This document shows, piece by piece, positions 37,185 to 47,165 of a DNA stretch of 64,000 bases. Each line of letters begins with the position of its first letter. The stretch's first letter is position 1. The DNA comes from Duganella guangzhouensis (GTDB lineage: Bacteria; Pseudomonadota; Gammaproteobacteria; Burkholderiales; Burkholderiaceae_D). The DNA is taken from positions 248,001-312,000 of the forward strand of contig NZ_WKJK01000005.1 of NCBI RefSeq assembly GCF_009674535.1, given 5' to 3'. The notes beneath the pieces were generated by a model. It was not told the origin of the DNA. It searched no databases and saw nothing but the letters and a program-made list of their open reading frames with translations. The position numbers were made by a program, and so were the translations under genes.

Positions 37185-39840
37185 AGCCGGCGTGCCGCGC
37201 CAGCCATTGGTCGATCTGCGGCAGGCGCTGCGCGCGCACCTTGATGCGATACTCGACCGATGCAATCGCCGTGTTGGTGTCGCTATGCGCGCCGGCCGGC
37301 AGATACTTGCTGGCGTAGGCGCGCAGCTTGCCTGTCATGGCCGGATCGGCCGAGCGGTTGCCCAGTGCCGGGAAGTAGCGGCTCAGCGAACCCGCTTCCA
37401 CCTTGTTTTCCAGCTGGGCGTAGTGGGCCATGGCGAAGTCGAACGCCAGGTCCGGATGACGCACCGACACCGCGCGCACCATGGCCGCGCCCAGCGTTTC
37501 GCCCGGCTCGTCGCTCAGCGCCAGATCCAGCGCGCGCTGCGCCAGTGCGGGATCACGGCTGGAGCCCAGCAGCTGATACAGCTCAATGCGCACCATGTTC
37601 ACCTGCTCGGCCTTGGCGGCGGCATGCAACTGATCCCAGGTGGCGGCATCGGCGCTGGCGGCAATCACGGCCAGCACTGGACGGCGCAACGCGGCCGACA
37701 GCACATCCTTGTCGCTCAGCGAGGCGGCGTAACGGCGGCGCGCTTCCGCGACCACACTGTCATCGCCCATTTTGCCCAGCGCCTTGATCAGCGTCTCGCG
37801 CAGATTGGCGACCGGCGGCGCCTCGTCAGCGGCGGCATCCCAGCCGATGCGGGCCAGCACCGGCGCCAGACGGCTGCGCGCAAAGCGTTCCAGTGCCGCG
37901 CGCTGTTGCGGCTTGCCTTCGTAATCGTCGCTCAGCGCCGACAGCTCCTGCGCTATTTTGTCCCATACCTGCGGCGCGGCGTCGAGCGGCGTGCGGGTGG
38001 CCAGTTCCAGGAAGTTGGAGGCTGGCTCGTGGCCTGCCATGCCGAGCGCCCAGGTGTCGGACAGCAGGCCCAGTTGGTCGATCGGCTGCAGCGCCGCAAA
38101 GCTGTTGGCCAATGCCGTGAAAGCGGATGGCGCATACAGCGCGCGGTAGTAGCCGCTCTGGCCAGCGTTGACCAGCACCGCGCCGCAACCCGGCAGCGTG
38201 AGGCTGGCCTTGCCGCCACTGACCACGGTGCGGGCGGTGGCGCCGCCCACGGTCTGCGCCAGCACCGGCACACGCCAGCGCAGTGGCTTCTTGTGTTCCT
38301 GATCGCGGCTGTATTCGCCCTGGGTCAGCTGGACCGTGGTGCTGCCGTTTTTGCAAACGGCGGCCGACACGCTAATCAGCGGCACGCCTGGCTGCAAGGT
38401 GAAGTCGTGGGCGATCGCGGTCACCGGCTTGTGCGCGGCCTTTTCCATTTCCCGCCACAGATCGTCGGAGACGGTGTTGGTATAAGCATGCTTGGCCATG
38501 TAGCTGCGTACGCCGGCGCGCCAGGTGTCGTCGCCGACATATTCTTCCAGCATGCGGATGACGGCTTCGCCCTTTTCATAGGTGATGTCATCGAATGCCT
38601 GGCTGGCCTGTTCGACGGTGCTGACATGCTGCACCACCGGGTGGGTGGTGGCCAGCGCGTCGCGTTCCATCGCGTTTGCACGCGTGCCCACCAGGCGCAG
38701 GTTCCAGTTCCATTCCGGATGCAGGCGGTGGGTGGTGCGCGATTCCATCCAGGTGGCGAAGCCTTCGTTCAGCCACAGGTCGTCCCACCACCCCATGGTG
38801 ACCAGGTCACCAAACCATTGGTGGGCGATTTCGTGGGCGGCAAACGAGAAGCTGGTTTGCTTGTCCGACAGCGTGGAGGTACGCGGGTCGAGCAGCATGC
38901 CGTATTCGAAGGTGAAGATCGCACCCCAGTTTTCCATCGCGCCGAACGACTCGCTGCGGCCCGGCGCGGCGATGTTGTCCAGCTTGGGCAGCGGGTATTT
39001 GACGCCGAAGTAGTCGTTGTACTCTTTCAGCACCACGCGCGAGGTGTCGAGCGCGAACTGGGCCTGCGCCAGCGCGCCTTTTTGCGTGACCACGCCCAGC
39101 TCCACGCCATCTTCCATGGCGGTGGCGCGGTCGAATTCGCCCAGGCCGAAGAACAGCAGGTAGGTCGACATGCGCGGCGTGGTGGCGAAGCGCACCAGTT
39201 CGCGGCCGTCGGCCAGCTTGCTGCGCGAGGTGACCGGCATATTCGATACCGCCTCCTGGCCAGCCGGGATGGTGGCTTCCAGCGCGAAGGTAGCTTTGTA
39301 CGAAGGCTCGTCCCACGACGGGATCATGCGGCGTGCGTCCGAGCTTTCGAACTGGGTGTACAGCGCGCGCTTTTTGGCGCCGCCGTTTTCATAATCAAGC
39401 GCGAACAGGCCAAACGGCTGGGTGCCGATCATGCCGGTGTAATCCAGCTTGAGTTGGTAGCTGCCCGGTTGCAGCGCCTCGGAAAATTGCACGGTGACGG
39501 TCTGCTGGTCGGCGTCGACGCCGATCTTGCTGGCCGCCTGGGTAGGCTTGCCCGGTCCGGCGCTGATGGCGGCGGCGCTGAATTTGAGGTCGGCCGCGTT
39601 CAGCGTCAGGCTTTTGGTGGCCTGTTTGACATCGAGTGCGATGGTGACGCTGGCGCTGAAACTGCTGTTGGCGGCGTCCGGCGTCAGCGACAGCGCGTAA
39701 TGGGTCGGAACGGCGTTGCGGGGAAGCTGGGTGGTGACTTGCGCGGCTTTGGCGACTGGTGCGGTGGCGGCCAGGGTAGGGGCGCCAGCGGTCAGTCCCA
39801 GCAGCGCCATGACGGCGAGCGAAATCAAACTGCGTTGCAT
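37183..39840 (-). CDS. M1-family zinc aminopeptidase, exported
   Basis: The 885-residue product has a signal peptide (LISLAVMALLGLTAGAPTLA), the GAMEN exopeptidase motif (SFGAMENWGAIFTFEYG), and the zinc site HEIAHQWFGDL with the third ligand in WLNEGFATWMES. M1 enzymes remove N-terminal residues from peptides; the signal peptide suggests a periplasmic or secreted form rather than cytoplasmic PepN. A C-terminal ERAP1-like helical domain follows. Start 39840 follows AAAGGATT; a longer frame to 39879 lacks that spacing. Confidence 0.92.
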   Translation of the reverse strand: MQRSLISLAVMALLGLTAGAPTLAATAPVAKAAQVTTQLPRNAVPTHYALSLTPDAANSSFSASVTIALDVKQATKSLTLNAADLKFSAAAISAGPGKPTQAASKIGVDADQQTVTVQFSEALQPGSYQLKLDYTGMIGTQPFGLFALDYENGGAKKRALYTQFESSDARRMIPSWDEPSYKATFALEATIPAGQEAVSNMPVTSRSKLADGRELVRFATTPRMSTYLLFFGLGEFDRATAMEDGVELGVVTQKGALAQAQFALDTSRVVLKEYNDYFGVKYPLPKLDNIAAPGRSESFGAMENWGAIFTFEYGMLLDPRTSTLSDKQTSFSFAAHEIAHQWFGDLVTMGWWDDLWLNEGFATWMESRTTHRLHPEWNWNLRLVGTRANAMERDALATTHPVVQHVSTVEQASQAFDDITYEKGEAVIRMLEEYVGDDTWRAGVRSYMAKHAYTNTVSDDLWREMEKAAHKPVTAIAHDFTLQPGVPLISVSAAVCKNGSTTVQLTQGEYSRDQEHKKPLRWRVPVLAQTVGGATARTVVSGGKASLTLPGCGAVLVNAGQSGYYRALYAPSAFTALANSFAALQPIDQLGLLSDTWALGMAGHEPASNFLELATRTPLDAAPQVWDKIAQELSALSDDYEGKPQQRAALERFARSRLAPVLARIGWDAAADEAPPVANLRETLIKALGKMGDDSVVAEARRRYAASLSDKDVLSAALRRPVLAVIAASADAATWDQLHAAAKAEQVNMVRIELYQLLGSSRDPALAQRALDLALSDEPGETLGAAMVRAVSVRHPDLAFDFAMAHYAQLENKVEAGSLSRYFPALGNRSADPAMTGKLRAYASKYLPAGAHSDTNTAIASVEYRIKVRAQRLPQIDQWLARHAG

Positions 39841-39978
39841 TGCTAATCCTTTGTGATTTTTCGGTAGCCTTGTGGGCAAGCGAGCAATCTACGGCGAAGC
39901 GTGAGCGCTGTCAAATCCCAAATGGGATTATGATAGAGCGACACAGAACGTTACAAATAAGGATACAAAGGCGGAGAC

Positions 39979-40647
39979 ATGATAGACCTGTACACGGCCG
40001 CGACCCCGAACGGCCACAAGATCTCGATCGCGCTGGAAGAACTGGAACTGGCTTACACGTTGCATGCGCTGGACCTGTCCACAGGCGTGCAGAAAGAGCC
40101 CTGGTTTTTGGCGATCAATCCGAACGGCCGCATTCCGGCCATTGTCGACCGCAGCGAAGATAACTTCGCGGTGTTCGAATCCGGCGCCATCCTGATTTAT
40201 CTGGCGGAGAAGACCGGCGAGTTGATGCCCACCGACTTCAAGGGCCGCTCGCAGGTGCTGCAATGGCTGATGTTCCAGATGGGCGGCGTCGGCCCCATGA
40301 TGGGACAGGCCAATGTATTCCACCGCTACTTCCCGGAGAAGATACAGCCGGCCATCGACCGCTATCAGGGCGAGAGCAAACGCCTGTTCCGGGTGTTGGA
40401 CGCGCATCTGGCGCACCACGAGTATCTGGCTGGTGACTATTCGATCGCGGACATCGCCAACTGGGCCTGGGTGCGTACCCACAGCTGGTCCGGCGTGACG
40501 GTGGACGATCTGCCGCATCTGCAGCGCTGGCTGGACCTGATCGGCGCGCGGCCGGCGGTGCAGCGCGGTATACTGCTGCCGCCGCGCGCTGAGCGCACCG
40601 ACCCCACCACCGTGCGCACCATGCTGGAGACAGGACAATCCCGATGA
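39979..40647 (+). CDS. Glutathione S-transferase
   Basis: The 222-residue product has an N-terminal thioredoxin-like domain ([31 protein letters not shown] with cis-Pro; [13 protein letters not shown]) and a C-terminal helical domain. The pattern fits the YfcG/YghU-like (Nu) or Theta-related bacterial GSTs, several of which act on disulfides. Start 39979 follows AAGGCGGAG. It overlaps the next GST gene by 4 bp. Confidence 0.92.
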   Translation: MIDLYTAATPNGHKISIALEELELAYTLHALDLSTGVQKEPWFLAINPNGRIPAIVDRSEDNFAVFESGAILIYLAEKTGELMPTDFKGRSQVLQWLMFQMGGVGPMMGQANVFHRYFPEKIQPAIDRYQGESKRLFRVLDAHLAHHEYLAGDYSIADIANWAWVRTHSWSGVTVDDLPHLQRWLDLIGARPAVQRGILLPPRAERTDPTTVRTMLETGQSR

Positions 40648-41267
40648 AATTTTATACTTCCTCGCGCGCACCGAACCCGCGCCGGGTCGCCATGTTCCTG
40701 GCAGAGAAGGGGCTGGCCGTCGAGCAGGTGCAGATCGACTTGGGTGCGGGACAGCATCGCAGCGCCGACTACCTGGCGCGCAATCCCTTCGGCCGTGTGC
40801 CGGCGCTGGAGCTGGACGACGGCCGTGTGCTGTGCGAAACCCGCGCCATCTGCAGCTGGCTGGAAGGCCATGTGCCGGAGCCTAATTTGATGGGTGAGGG
40901 CTTCGACGAACGCGCCTTCGTCGAGATGGCGGACCGGCGCGTTGAGCTGCATCTGTTCTTTGGCATTGCCAACTGCATCCGTCATACGCATCCCGGCCTG
41001 GCGGCGCTGGAGCAGCCGCAGTTTCCCGATTTTGGCACGGCGCAGGGCGAGAAGATGCGCGAGACCGCGCGCTGGCTGGATCAGACGCTGGCCACGCAAC
41101 CGTTTGTGGCCGGGCAGCGCTTCACGATTGCCGACATCACGGCGTTTTGCGCGCTGGAGTTCGCGCGCGGCCTGATGAGGTTCCGACCGGGGCAGGAAGA
41201 CATGCCGCACCTGCAGGCGTGGCGCGATCGCATCGCGGAGCGGCCCAGCGCATCGGCTTCATATTAG
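40644..41267 (+). CDS. Glutathione S-transferase, second copy
   Basis: The 207-residue product has [20 protein letters not shown], the cis-Pro motif [11 protein letters not shown], an [11 protein letters not shown] segment and a helical C-terminal domain with [14 protein letters not shown] (N-capping box). It is only distantly similar to the GST before it, so this is not a recent duplication. Its start overlaps the preceding stop (ATGA), and its stop overlaps the convergent CheR-like stop at 41264. Confidence 0.92.
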   Translation: MKFYTSSRAPNPRRVAMFLAEKGLAVEQVQIDLGAGQHRSADYLARNPFGRVPALELDDGRVLCETRAICSWLEGHVPEPNLMGEGFDERAFVEMADRRVELHLFFGIANCIRHTHPGLAALEQPQFPDFGTAQGEKMRETARWLDQTLATQPFVAGQRFTIADITAFCALEFARGLMRFRPGQEDMPHLQAWRDRIAERPSASASY

Positions 41268-42265
41268 GCGATACGCTTGTACCAGGACTGGTGCGCTAGT
41301 AGCGGACGATAGTGGCGCAGCAGCGGGTCGTGTTCGTCCAGCTGCTGGTCCAGCGCCAGCGTGCCGAATGGCGCCAGACTGTCGTCGAACAGCTGCAGCA
41401 CGCGCTTGCGCAACGATGGCCCGAAGTCGGGCAGGGCGCGCTGGCCTAATATCATCTGGAATTCGTTGAACGAGGCGTCGGTGACCAGGTTGTACTGGGC
41501 CCAGGTGATACGGCTGTTCAGATGCGGCTTGAGCACGGCCCGCATGCCGTCGGCGCTGACGTCGAAATAGTCGATCAACTTGCCGGTGCCGCCGCTGCGG
41601 ATGTAGTTCCCTTGCAGTTCGCCCAGCCGCGCCATCGGCAGGCTGGCCTGCTGGACTTCGGCCAGCATGGCGTCGCTGGCGACGGTGGCGTAGATTTCGG
41701 TACGCTGGGCCAGATGTTCCTGTTCCAGCAGCACGGCCAGCGTCCACGCCTGCTGCACGCCGGCGCAGTCGGCCAGCCACACCCGTGGCAGTGCGACGCC
41801 GTGCAGGCAGACGCCCAGCGAAAATCGCAGCATGGAGACTTCCAGCGCGTCGTCGAACATCTGTGCCGGGGCCACATACAGCGCGCGCAGCAGGGCGTCG
41901 CAGACGACGGCATCGTGCAGCACGCGTGCCTGCAGGGCGGAGATCGTGGACAGGCCCAGTTCCGCGCGTATTCCCTGTACCTTGCGCAGTACCACCATGC
42001 GCTCGTACCCACGGTAGTCATAGCCGTGGCACTGGAACAATGCTTCCAGCAGCAGCTCCAGTTCCAGTTCCTCGACCGAGGCCGGAGAATGACGGCGCTC
42101 GCCGCCGACGCTGATGATGACCGGGCCGGTCCCACGGTTCGCGCCCGCCGCAGCGTGCGGCGGTGCGGCGTCCGCCAGCGCCTCGGGCGGCAGCGCTTCC
42201 GCGCGCAGCAGCTCTTCGGCGTCGCCGCGCAGCGCGGCCTTGATGGAGGCAAACAGGGTAGACAT
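41264..42265 (-). CDS. CheR-like methyltransferase with degenerate active site
   Basis: The 333-residue product has a CheR-like helical N-terminal region (ALFQCHGYDYRGYERMVVLR) after about 70 residues of extension, then a methyltransferase-like domain. The SAM loop, usually AGCSTGEEAYS, reads ADCAGVQQAWT, and the usual CRNVLIYF reads GQRALPDF. Both changes remove key residues, so it probably does not methylate and may instead act as a scaffold or receptor-binding subunit. Its start overlaps the stop of the poly-HAMP kinase (ATGA). A functional CheR and MCP are not nearby. Confidence 0.8.
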   Translation of the reverse strand: MSTLFASIKAALRGDAEELLRAEALPPEALADAAPPHAAAGANRGTGPVIISVGGERRHSPASVEELELELLLEALFQCHGYDYRGYERMVVLRKVQGIRAELGLSTISALQARVLHDAVVCDALLRALYVAPAQMFDDALEVSMLRFSLGVCLHGVALPRVWLADCAGVQQAWTLAVLLEQEHLAQRTEIYATVASDAMLAEVQQASLPMARLGELQGNYIRSGGTGKLIDYFDVSADGMRAVLKPHLNSRITWAQYNLVTDASFNEFQMILGQRALPDFGPSLRKRVLQLFDDSLAPFGTLALDQQLDEHDPLLRHYRPLLAHQSWYKRIA

Positions 42266-45200
42266 CAGTGCAACCACACGCGCATCAGCGACAGCAGCTG
42301 GGCCACGTCCACCGGCTTGGTGATGTAGTCGGAAGCGCCGGCCGCGATACACTTGTCGCGGTCACCCTTCATCGCCTTGGCGGTCAGCGTGATGATGGGC
42401 AGCGACCGGAATTTAGGGATGCGGCGAATTGCCCGCATCGTATCGTAGCCGTCCATCTCCGGCATCATGATGTCCATCAGGACGATTTCGATGGTCGGAT
42501 CGCGCTCCAGTACCTCAATGCCATCGCGGCCGTTTTCGGCAAACAGCACATGCATCTGCTGCCGCTCCAGCAGAGACGACAGCGCGAAGATGTTGCGCAA
42601 GTCATCGTCAACGATCAGTACTTTGCGCCCGGCCAGACCGCCTTCCGCCGCATGGATCTCTTCCAGCATGCGGCGTTGCGCCTCCGGCAGGCTGGCCTGC
42701 GAGCGGTGCAGGAACAGCGCCGTCTCGTCCAGCAGCCGCTCCGGCGAGCGCGCATCCTTGATGACGATGGTCTTGGCGTAGCGTTTCAGCTTGGCGACCT
42801 CCTTGCGGTTCAAATCCTTGGCGGTGTTGATCACGATCGGCAGATCGCGCAGCGATTCGTCCTTGCCGATGATATCCAGCAGGTCGAAGCCGCTGATGTC
42901 GGGCAGCGTCAGGTCCAGCACCATGCAGTCGAAATGCTGCTCGCGCAACGCGTCCAGCGCCGCCTGGCCGGTTTCCACTGCCACGATGTGCAGGTCGGCA
43001 TCGCCGATCAGCGCGATGATGGAGTCGCGTTGCGCCAGCTCGTCATCCACCACCAGCAGGCTGCGTTTGCCGCCCAACAGGAATTTCTGGATGCGGCTGA
43101 ATTCCTCGGTCAGGGCTTCCTTGCTGACCGGTTTATTCAGATAAGAGATGGCGCCCAGCCGCAGCGCGCGTTCGCGCTCGCGCAGCGACGACATCACGTG
43201 TACCGGAATATGGCGCGTGCTCGGGTCGCGTTTCAGGCGGTCCAGCACCGTGAAGCCATCGATGTCCGGCAGATCCAGGTCCAGCAGAATGGCCGATGGC
43301 AGATAGTCGCGCGCCAGGCTCAGGGCCGAATCGCCCTGCATGGTGACGATGCCCTTGAAGTTCTTCTCGCGCGCGAAGCCCAGCACGATCTGCGAGAAGC
43401 GCTCGTCATCCTCGATGATGAGCACCGACGGATCGCCCGGCGCCACCAGTCCACGGTCATCGCTGCCGCTGTATTCATCCAGATCGGCATCCAGCTCGCT
43501 GAGTATCGTGTCGTGATCGGCCAGCACCAGCTCCGCCTGCTGCGGTGGTGTGTACAGCACTTGCGGCGCCGGTGTTGGCAGACGTACTTGCGGCGCGCGC
43601 ACCGTGTCGTAGTTGATGAAGCCAGCACGGTTATACGGCAGGAACAGCGTGAAGGTGGAGCCATTGCCGACCACTGATTCAACGCGGATCTCGCCGCCCA
43701 GCAGTCGCGCCAGTTCGCGCGAAATCGACAGACCCAGGCCGGTGCCGCCGTATTTGCGGGCGGTGGAGCCATCGGCCTGCTGGAACGCTTCGAAGATCAG
43801 CTGCAGCTTGTCGGCGGCGATGCCGACGCCGGTGTCGTTGACCGCGAACGCCAGCACCGCGTCCGCGTGCAACAGGTTGGCGTGGTCGCTGGAGAAGCCG
43901 CTGCTTACCATGCTGATGACCAGCGAGACCTGGCCATGGGTGGTGAATTTGAAGGCGTTCGACAGCAGGTTTTTCAGCACCTGCTGCAAACGCGTGGTGT
44001 CGGTCATCATCGCGGTCGGCAGGCTGTCCTTCAGCTCCACCGAGAAGCCCAGGTGCTTGGCCTCCGCCATGTGACGGAAGGTGCGCTCCACGTAGTTGCG
44101 CAGATTCTGGAAGCGGTACTCCGACACGTCCAGTGTGACGGTTCCGGACTCGATCTTCGACAAGTCCAGAATGTCGTTAATCAGCGTTAGCAGGTCGGAG
44201 CCGGAGCCGTGGATGGTCTTGGCGAATTCCACCTGCTTGCCGGACAGGTTGCCGTCCGGGTTGTCGCCCAGCTGCTGCGCCAGGATCAGCAGCGAGTTCA
44301 GTGGCGTGCGCAGCTCGTGCGACATATTGGCCAGGAATTCGGATTTGTACTTGGACGACAGCGCCAGCTGGGTGGCTTTTTCTTCCAGTGCCAGTTTGGC
44401 TTGCTCCACCTCGCGGTTTTTGCGTTCCACCTCGATGTTTTGCTCGGACAGCAGACGGGCTTTTTCCGCCAGTTCCTGGTTGGTCTGCTGTAGTTCCTGC
44501 GCCAGCGACTGCGACTGCGTCAGCAGCGACTCGGTACGGCTATTCGCCTCAATGGTGTTCAGCACCACGCCGATCGATTCCATCAGTTGGTCGAGGAAGG
44601 ACAAGTGGGTTTCGGTGAAGCGGTCCAGCGAGGCGATTTCGATCACTGCTTTCACCTGCTGCTCGAACAGAATCGGCAGCACCACGATATTGGTCGGCGG
44701 CGCCGCGCCCAGGCCGGACGACACCACGATGTAATCGCGCGGCACGTCGGTCAGCCAGATGCGCACCTTCTCCAGCGCGCACTGGCCGACCAGCCCTTCG
44801 CCCGGCAGGAAGGAGGTGGGCAGCTTGCGGCTGGAGCGGTAGCCGTAGCTGGCGATCATGCGCAGGCGGGCGTCGCTGTCGCCGGAGTCCATCATGTAGA
44901 ACACGCCGTGGTGGGCCGACACCAGCGGTGCCAGCTCGGACAGAATCAGCTTGGTCACCGCCTGCAGGTCGCGCTGGCCCTGCAGCAGACGGGTGAAGCG
45001 CGCCAGATTGGTTTTCAGCCAGTCCTGCTGGGCGTTCTTCAGCGTGGTGTCCTTCAGATTTCGGATCATCTCGTTGATGTTGTCCTTCAGGTAGGACACC
45101 TCGCCGCGCGCTTCCACCTGAATGGAACGCGACAAGTCGCCGCGCGTCACGGCGGTTGCCACTTCCGCGATCGCGCGCACCTGGTTGGTCAGGTTGGCCG

Positions 45201-47163
45201 CCAGCTGGTTGACGTTTTCGGTCAAGTCCTTCCAGGTGCCGGCCACGCCGGACACGTTGGCCTGGCCGCCCAGCTTACCTTCGGTGCCCACCTCACGCGC
45301 CACCCGCGTCACCTCGGAGGCGAAGGAGGACAATTGGTCCACCATCACGTTGATGGTGTCCTTCAGTTCCAGGATCTCACCCTTGACGTCCACCGTGATC
45401 TTTTTCGACAGGTCGCCGCGTGCCACGGCGGTGGTCACCGCCGCGATATTACGCACCTGGCCAGTCAGATTGGACGCCATGAAGTTCACATTGTCGGTCA
45501 AGTCCTTCCAGGTGCCGCCGACGCCCGGCACGTAGGCCTGGCCACCCAGCTTACCTTCGGTACCCACCTCACGCGCCACCCGCGTCACCTCGGAGGCGAA
45601 GGAGGACAACTGGTCCACCATCACGTTAATGGTGTTTTTCAGTTCCAGAATCTCGCCCTTGACGTCCACCGTGATTTTCTTCGACAGGTCGCCGTTGGCC
45701 ACGGCGGTGGTCACGTCGGCGATGTTACGCACCTGGCCAGTCAGGTTACCCGCCATCGAGTTCACACCGTCGGTCAAGTCTTTCCAGGTGCCGGCCACGC
45801 CCGGCACGTTGGCCTGGCCGCCCAGCTTACCTTCGGTACCCACTTCGCGCGCCACCCGCGTCACTTCGGAGGCGAAGGAGTTCAGCTGGTCCACCATCAC
45901 GTTGATGGTGTTTTTCAGCTCCAGAATCTCGCCCTTGACGTCGACCGTGATTTTTTTCGACAGGTCGCCGTTGGCCACGGCGGTGGTCACGTCGGCGATG
46001 TTACGCACCTGGCCGGTCAGGTTACCCGCCATCGAGTTCACCGAGTCGGTCAAGTCCTTCCAGGTGCCGGCCACGCCTTTCACCTGCGCCTGGCCGCCCA
46101 GCTTACCTTCGGTACCCACCTCGCGCGCCACCCGAGTCACCTCGGAGGCGAACGAGGACAGCTGGTCCACCATCACGTTGATGGTGTTTTTCAGTTCCAG
46201 AATCTCGCCCTTGACGTCCACCGTGATTTTTTTCGACAAGTCGCCGTTGGCCACCGCCGTCGTCACGGCCGCGATGTTACGCACCTGGCCAGTCAGATTG
46301 GACGCCATGAAGTTCACATTGTCGGTCAAGTCCTTCCAGGTGCCGCCGACGCCCGGCACATATGCCTGGCCGCCCAGCTTACCTTCGGTACCCACCTCGC
46401 GCGCCACCCGCGTCACTTCGGAAGCGAAGGAGCGCAACTGGTCCACCATCACGTTGATGGTGTCCTTCAGTTGCAGGATCTCGCCGCGCACGTCCACCGT
46501 AATTTTCTTCGACAAGTCGCCATTGGCCACCGCCGTGGTCACCTCCGCGATGTTACGCACCTGCGAGGTCAGGTTACCGGCCATCGAGTTCACCGAGTCG
46601 GTCAAGTCTTTCCAGGTGCCGGCCACGCCTTTCACCTGCGCCTGGCCGCCCAGCTTACCTTCGGTACCCACCTCACGCGCCACCCGCGTTACCTCGGACG
46701 AGAACGACGATAACTGCTCCACCATGGTGTTGGCGGTCATCGCCGCGCGCAGGTACTGGCCTTTCAGCGGATGGCCGTCTACTTCCAGCGCCATGGTCTG
46801 CGACAGGTCGCCTTTCGCCACCGCGCCGATCACGCGCGCCATCTCGGTGGTGGGGCGCACCAGGTCATCGATCAGCGTATTGACGGAGCTGATGATGGTG
46901 GCCCAGCCGCCGGTGGTGTTGGTGGTTTCGGCGCGCTGCGTCAGCCGTCCCTCGCGGCCCACCACCCGGCTGACCTCCGTCACCTCGCGCACCATGCGCG
47001 CCTTGGTGTCGATAATGTCGTTCAGCGTATCCGCGATCTTGCCGGCCATGCCGATCCAGTCGGCTGGCATGCGCACTGAAAAGTCCCCTTTTTTCAGTGC
47101 CATCAACGTGGACAGCAAAATCTTTGCGTCCAGCTGTTCACCCATGTCGGTCATATTATTCAT
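42265..47163 (-). CDS. Giant soluble poly-HAMP hybrid histidine kinase with three receivers
   Basis: The 1632-residue product has no membrane segment. About 15 HAMP-like units fill residues 15-735, six pairs of them in near-identical 92-residue repeats ([11 protein letters not shown] and TEGKLGGQA motifs). A GAF domain (about 745-890) and a coiled coil follow, then HisKA ([16 protein letters not shown]), HATPase ([10 protein letters not shown]) and three receivers with Asp in [22 protein letters not shown] and [11 protein letters not shown]. Repeated HAMP pairs are characteristic of fungal Nik1/Os-1 osmosensors and relatives. It lies 2 bp downstream of the REC-GGDEF-EAL gene and overlaps the CheR-like gene, so the three form one operon. 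Confidence 0.93.
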   Translation of the reverse strand: MNNMTDMGEQLDAKILLSTLMALKKGDFSVRMPADWIGMAGKIADTLNDIIDTKARMVREVTEVSRVVGREGRLTQRAETTNTTGGWATIISSVNTLIDDLVRPTTEMARVIGAVAKGDLSQTMALEVDGHPLKGQYLRAAMTANTMVEQLSSFSSEVTRVAREVGTEGKLGGQAQVKGVAGTWKDLTDSVNSMAGNLTSQVRNIAEVTTAVANGDLSKKITVDVRGEILQLKDTINVMVDQLRSFASEVTRVAREVGTEGKLGGQAYVPGVGGTWKDLTDNVNFMASNLTGQVRNIAAVTTAVANGDLSKKITVDVKGEILELKNTINVMVDQLSSFASEVTRVAREVGTEGKLGGQAQVKGVAGTWKDLTDSVNSMAGNLTGQVRNIADVTTAVANGDLSKKITVDVKGEILELKNTINVMVDQLNSFASEVTRVAREVGTEGKLGGQANVPGVAGTWKDLTDGVNSMAGNLTGQVRNIADVTTAVANGDLSKKITVDVKGEILELKNTINVMVDQLSSFASEVTRVAREVGTEGKLGGQAYVPGVGGTWKDLTDNVNFMASNLTGQVRNIAAVTTAVARGDLSKKITVDVKGEILELKDTINVMVDQLSSFASEVTRVAREVGTEGKLGGQANVSGVAGTWKDLTENVNQLAANLTNQVRAIAEVATAVTRGDLSRSIQVEARGEVSYLKDNINEMIRNLKDTTLKNAQQDWLKTNLARFTRLLQGQRDLQAVTKLILSELAPLVSAHHGVFYMMDSGDSDARLRMIASYGYRSSRKLPTSFLPGEGLVGQCALEKVRIWLTDVPRDYIVVSSGLGAAPPTNIVVLPILFEQQVKAVIEIASLDRFTETHLSFLDQLMESIGVVLNTIEANSRTESLLTQSQSLAQELQQTNQELAEKARLLSEQNIEVERKNREVEQAKLALEEKATQLALSSKYKSEFLANMSHELRTPLNSLLILAQQLGDNPDGNLSGKQVEFAKTIHGSGSDLLTLINDILDLSKIESGTVTLDVSEYRFQNLRNYVERTFRHMAEAKHLGFSVELKDSLPTAMMTDTTRLQQVLKNLLSNAFKFTTHGQVSLVISMVSSGFSSDHANLLHADAVLAFAVNDTGVGIAADKLQLIFEAFQQADGSTARKYGGTGLGLSISRELARLLGGEIRVESVVGNGSTFTLFLPYNRAGFINYDTVRAPQVRLPTPAPQVLYTPPQQAELVLADHDTILSELDADLDEYSGSDDRGLVAPGDPSVLIIEDDERFSQIVLGFAREKNFKGIVTMQGDSALSLARDYLPSAILLDLDLPDIDGFTVLDRLKRDPSTRHIPVHVMSSLRERERALRLGAISYLNKPVSKEALTEEFSRIQKFLLGGKRSLLVVDDELAQRDSIIALIGDADLHIVAVETGQAALDALREQHFDCMVLDLTLPDISGFDLLDIIGKDESLRDLPIVINTAKDLNRKEVAKLKRYAKTIVIKDARSPERLLDETALFLHRSQASLPEAQRRMLEEIHAAEGGLAGRKVLIVDDDLRNIFALSSLLERQQMHVLFAENGRDGIEVLERDPTIEIVLMDIMMPEMDGYDTMRAIRRIPKFRSLPIITLTAKAMKGDRDKCIAAGASDYITKPVDVAQLLSLMRVWLH
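45100..46720. repeat. Six tandem 276-bp coding repeats (HAMP pairs)
   Basis: The segment TTCCAGGTGCC recurs at a strict 276-bp period (about 45231, 45507, 45783, 46059, 46335, 46611), as do the intervening blocks. Identity between copies is high over long stretches, and copies 2 and 5 (AYVPG type) and 1 and 3 (KGVAG type) pair off. Such repeats are prone to copy-number change by recombination and can be mis-assembled from short reads. Confidence 0.9.
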
Positions 47164-47165
47164 TG

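Noticed and set aside
36506..37207. Short open frames on the minus strand in and beside the YceI upstream gap.
   Set aside because: No ribosome sites, no domains, composition like random GC-rich sequence.
45100..46720. Regular direct repeats that might suggest a CRISPR array.
   Set aside because: The 276-bp period is coding, in frame, and encodes HAMP pairs; there are no short repeats with unique spacers.
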